This document shows positions 5,893 through 7,384 of a stretch of 7,384 nucleotides of DNA, one piece after another. The DNA is taken from the NCBI GenBank assembly GCA_038226175.1, contig JBBRQP010000119.1:1-7384 (forward strand). Direction: 5' to 3'. Source of the DNA: JBBRQP01 sp038226175 (GTDB taxonomy: Bacteria > Cyanobacteriota > Cyanobacteriia > Gloeobacterales > Anthocerotibacteraceae). The position numbers and the translations under genes are program-made. The notes beneath the pieces are model-generated. The model was not told where the DNA came from, did no database searches, and saw nothing but the letters and a program-made list of their open reading frames with translations. Numbering within the stretch: the first letter of the stretch is position 1; each line of letters begins with the position of its first letter.

Positions 5893-5966
5893 CCTTGCCC
5901 CGGTCTAGTGGACAGTGACCTTATGCTATCTGCTGTTGGGTAGCAAAATAGACTTTCTCCAACTTA
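5893..5966. other. Possible insertion-sequence end debris upstream of the secreted protein
   Basis: GGTCTAGTGGACAGTGACC (5902-5920) begins and ends with GGTC/GACC, and the TAGTGGACAGT inside resembles the terminal bases of IS3-type elements. No transposase fragment is readable nearby, so this is a weak lead. It lies immediately before the damaged start of the secreted-protein gene. Confidence 0.25.
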
Positions 5967-5989
5967 ATTGACGACAAACCCTCAAAAGT

Positions 5990-6035
5990 GGGGATGGCTC
6001 GTACGTTGAGGTCAGCGGGGCAGGCGGCTCCGGGA
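5990..6035. repeat. Dispersed repeat, copy 2
   Basis: GAGGTCAGCGGGGCAGGCGGCT with a preceding GGGATGGCTC matches copy 1 at about 1160-1200. A GACGAC further upstream (5970-5975) is also shared with copy 1 (1137-1142). The rest of the 5889-6117 gap holds no gene I can support. Confidence 0.6.
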
Positions 6036-6117
6036 ATGCTCGGCTGTCCGATAAATCCTTATTTCTCTTCTCCTTTGCCTTTCTATAAACAGGTTCAACT
6101 TACATATATATATCTTC

Positions 6118-6146
6118 TTGACAAGCCCTATTCTAAAAGTTAAGCT
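6118..6146 (+). promoter_or_regulatory. Sigma70-type promoter of the telomere-resolvase gene
   Basis: A perfect TTGACA (6118-6123) is followed after 17 bases by TAAGCT (6141-6146), which keeps the three most important -10 positions (T1, A2, T6). Transcription would begin near 6153, giving a short leader with AGG (6166-6168) seven bases before ATG 6176. An AT-repeat tract lies just upstream of the -35 box. Confidence 0.6.
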
Positions 6147-6175
6147 ATACATAGAATGTGTTGATAGGTTATCTG

Positions 6176-7195
6176 ATGAAGTTGTGGCTAAAGAAGCTAC
6201 TTGAGGCTTACTTCCCTGCGGTCAAACATTTGACCTCGGCGGATCGGGCCGAGGCCGAGACGTGGGCTAACTGGATAAAAGACCAGTGGGCACAACGCGG
6301 CTTAGTCACGCTATCGCAGCAGCGCGTACCCATGACCGAGACACGTAACGCCATCCGTGAGGAGTTCGGCGAAGACCATATTGCTTTGGTCACGATGAAT
6401 TTTACCGAACAGCAATGGCGCACGATGAATAATCCCATCATTGACCGGGTACAGCACCGCAATGAACAAGTGCAAATTATTGATGACCCGGAAGCCATTG
6501 TGGTGCGGGCTTTGGAGTTATTAAGTAGCAGTTATTGGTATGACCTGGCGGCTGGCCTAGTGGCGGTCACAGGCCGTCGCTCGACCGAGATTCTCTCTAC
6601 TGCTACGTTCACGGAAAAAAGCGCGTACTCGGTCATGTTTAGTGGTGCGCTTAAGCGGCGGGGGGAGAAGGTCAACCTTTCCTTTGAAATCCCTACTCTC
6701 GTTCCGGCTGCGCTCATCGTCTCGGCGCAGACACGCTTACGCGATATGCTCCAAGTCTCTGACCTCGACACCCCAAAGTCTGTCAATGACCGTTATGGCG
6801 CGGCGGTGGTCAAAGCGGTTAATTATCATTTCTCTGGCCTCGTACCCCCTCGTGATGGGGAAGACCTCTATACTCACTTATTCAAAAGTGTCTATGGGGC
6901 GATTGCGACCCACTGGTATTGTCCACAAACTGTGGCAGTCCAAGAGTTCAAAGCTCACATCCAAGGGCATTTCCAGGTTCTTGAAGCCGAGTCTGACGAG
7001 CTACGGCGTAGCTATATTGCAGGCCGCCACTACGACGACTACGCTACCCGCGATTCCAGCCGGGGCATCAAACTTGACCTTCCTGGTGTGGAAGTCCTAC
7101 AAGTCTTTAATACCCATCATCATGAGGAAACTGTGAACACTATACCTGCTGCACTTACCGTTTTCGGGTATGTCAAGAAGATTGTGTCAGTGTAG
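6176..7195 (+). CDS. Compact telomere resolvase (protelomerase), C-terminus replaced by IS end
   Basis: The protein is 339 residues from ATG 6176, chosen for its AGG seven bases upstream; GTG 6158 would add six residues and sits almost on the predicted transcription start. It is a tyrosine-recombinase fold of the telomere-resolvase family. After an N-terminal helical region (1-100) come LAAGLVAVTGRRSTEIL with the first catalytic Arg (R135), FSGALKRRG with the hairpin Lys (K160), HLFKSVYGAIATHWYCP (box II, H234 and K237 where Arg is usual), KAHIQGHF (H261/H265), and the nucleophile region RRSYIAGRHYDDYA (Y280, Y286 or Y289). These enzymes cut replicated palindromic telomeres and reseal them as hairpins, maintaining linear replicons. 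It is shorter than characterised enzymes (about 440-630 residues) and lacks a large C-terminal domain. The last nine residues (GYVKKIVSV) coincide with the IS256-type inverted repeat. Confidence 0.75.
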   Translation: MKLWLKKLLEAYFPAVKHLTSADRAEAETWANWIKDQWAQRGLVTLSQQRVPMTETRNAIREEFGEDHIALVTMNFTEQQWRTMNNPIIDRVQHRNEQVQIIDDPEAIVVRALELLSSSYWYDLAAGLVAVTGRRSTEILSTATFTEKSAYSVMFSGALKRRGEKVNLSFEIPTLVPAALIVSAQTRLRDMLQVSDLDTPKSVNDRYGAAVVKAVNYHFSGLVPPRDGEDLYTHLFKSVYGAIATHWYCPQTVAVQEFKAHIQGHFQVLEAESDELRRSYIAGRHYDDYATRDSSRGIKLDLPGVEVLQVFNTHHHEETVNTIPAALTVFGYVKKIVSV

Positions 7196-7384
7196 AAATC
7201 TCACATTGGTAACCTCCCATCAAACTCAATCGCAAACCGATTCAAGGCTCCTTTCCAATCTCGGATCGGCATCGTCCATTTCTTGGAGAGATTATGAATC
7301 GCCAAGTAAATCACTTTGAGCGCCGATTCATCGGTGGGGAATGCCCGATGGTTGCGCAGTACTTTGCGCAAGGTCATATTTACC
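7166..7384 (-). mobile_element. IS256-family insertion sequence, one end only
   Basis: The transposase 3' end (7384-7201) is followed on the outer side by GGGTATGTCAAGAAGATTGT (7166-7185 on the plus strand). Its complement, with TTGACA and ACACTGACACAA blocks, resembles the terminal inverted repeats of IS256-type elements. I therefore place the IS boundary near 7166, inside the telomere-resolvase frame. The other end and the expected 8-9 bp target duplication are outside the window. Confidence 0.65.
7201..7384 (-). CDS. IS256-family transposase, C-terminal end (truncated by window)
   Basis: The minus strand encodes about 60 C-terminal residues ending at TGA 7203-7201. They include RNHRAFPTDESALKVIYLAI, SKKWTMPIRDWKGALNRFAI and EFDGRLPM. 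The W-T-M-P-I-R-x-W-K-x-A-L-N-x-F-A-I block is the usual C-terminus of IS256 (Mutator-like, DDE) transposases. The catalytic DDE core lies beyond the right edge. It is convergent with the telomere-resolvase gene, five bases apart. Confidence 0.9.
   Translation of the reverse strand, partial: VNMTLRKVLRNHRAFPTDESALKVIYLAIHNLSKKWTMPIRDWKGALNRFAIEFDGRLPM

Noticed and set aside
6098..6112. AT-repeat palindrome (ATATATATAT) near the telomere-resolvase promoter as a hairpin telomere site
   Set aside because: Known telomere-resolvase targets are longer, complex perfect palindromes. This is a ten-base simple repeat and is better read as an AT-rich element upstream of the -35 box.
6642..7136. Plus-strand 164-residue ORF overlapping the telomere resolvase
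   Set aside because: It is Ser/Arg-rich frame-shadow sequence inside a gene with clear recombinase motifs.

Overview
The window looks like a mosaic accessory region, probably a plasmid or genomic island of a cyanobacterium. The best pointers are a compact telomere-resolvase (protelomerase) gene of the type I associate with cyanobacteria, a TnpB remnant, an IS256-family end, a Phd/PIN toxin-antitoxin pair and a PadR-type regulator. There are no rRNA, tRNA or core metabolic genes, so the host assignment is an inference. The composition is uneven: about 1.33-4.0 kb is visibly AT-rich, while the telomere-resolvase gene at the right end is visibly richer in GC.

Layout: (1) 2-660, a Phd-type antitoxin (5' end cut off by the window) overlapping a FitB/VapC-type PIN toxin by one base. 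(2) 802-1107, a PadR-like winged-helix regulator interrupted near its C-terminus by an in-frame TAG, followed by a perfect 13-bp hairpin. (3) 1334-2682, a HEPN-domain gene split into two reading frames exactly at an A8 run; a -1 shift there would join both parts into one 449-residue protein. (4) 2747-4006, a Schlafen/AlbA_2-domain protein 64 bases downstream of the HEPN gene on the same strand. (5) about 4062-4380, a decayed TnpB (IS200/IS605-type) gene with a recognisable right-end hairpin. (6) On the minus strand, a secreted Cys-containing protein (5888-5412) and a second, ApeA-like HEPN protein (5369-4335). These two are joined by an ATGA overlap, but the HEPN gene has what looks like a one-base insertion just after its start. 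(7) 6176-7195, a compact telomere resolvase behind a good promoter, running into the terminal inverted repeat of an IS256-family element whose transposase 3' end fills the right edge on the minus strand.

How it fits together: groups 1, 3, 4 and 6 are consistent with a defence-island-like cluster. It holds two HEPN putative RNases, one Schlafen-like putative nuclease and one PIN RNase toxin, set among mobile-element debris. The least described part is the HEPN (A8-frameshifted) plus AlbA_2 pair. The telomere resolvase suggests that the replicon, or one it recombined with, has hairpin telomeres, but I found no convincing long palindromic telomere site in the window. Two transposon insertions appear to have replaced gene ends: the IS605-type right end encodes the last residues of the ApeA-like protein, and the IS256-type repeat encodes the last residues of the telomere resolvase. 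Several other genes carry single lesions (TAG in padR, lost start codon in the secreted protein, frameshift in the ApeA-like gene), so parts of the region are decaying.
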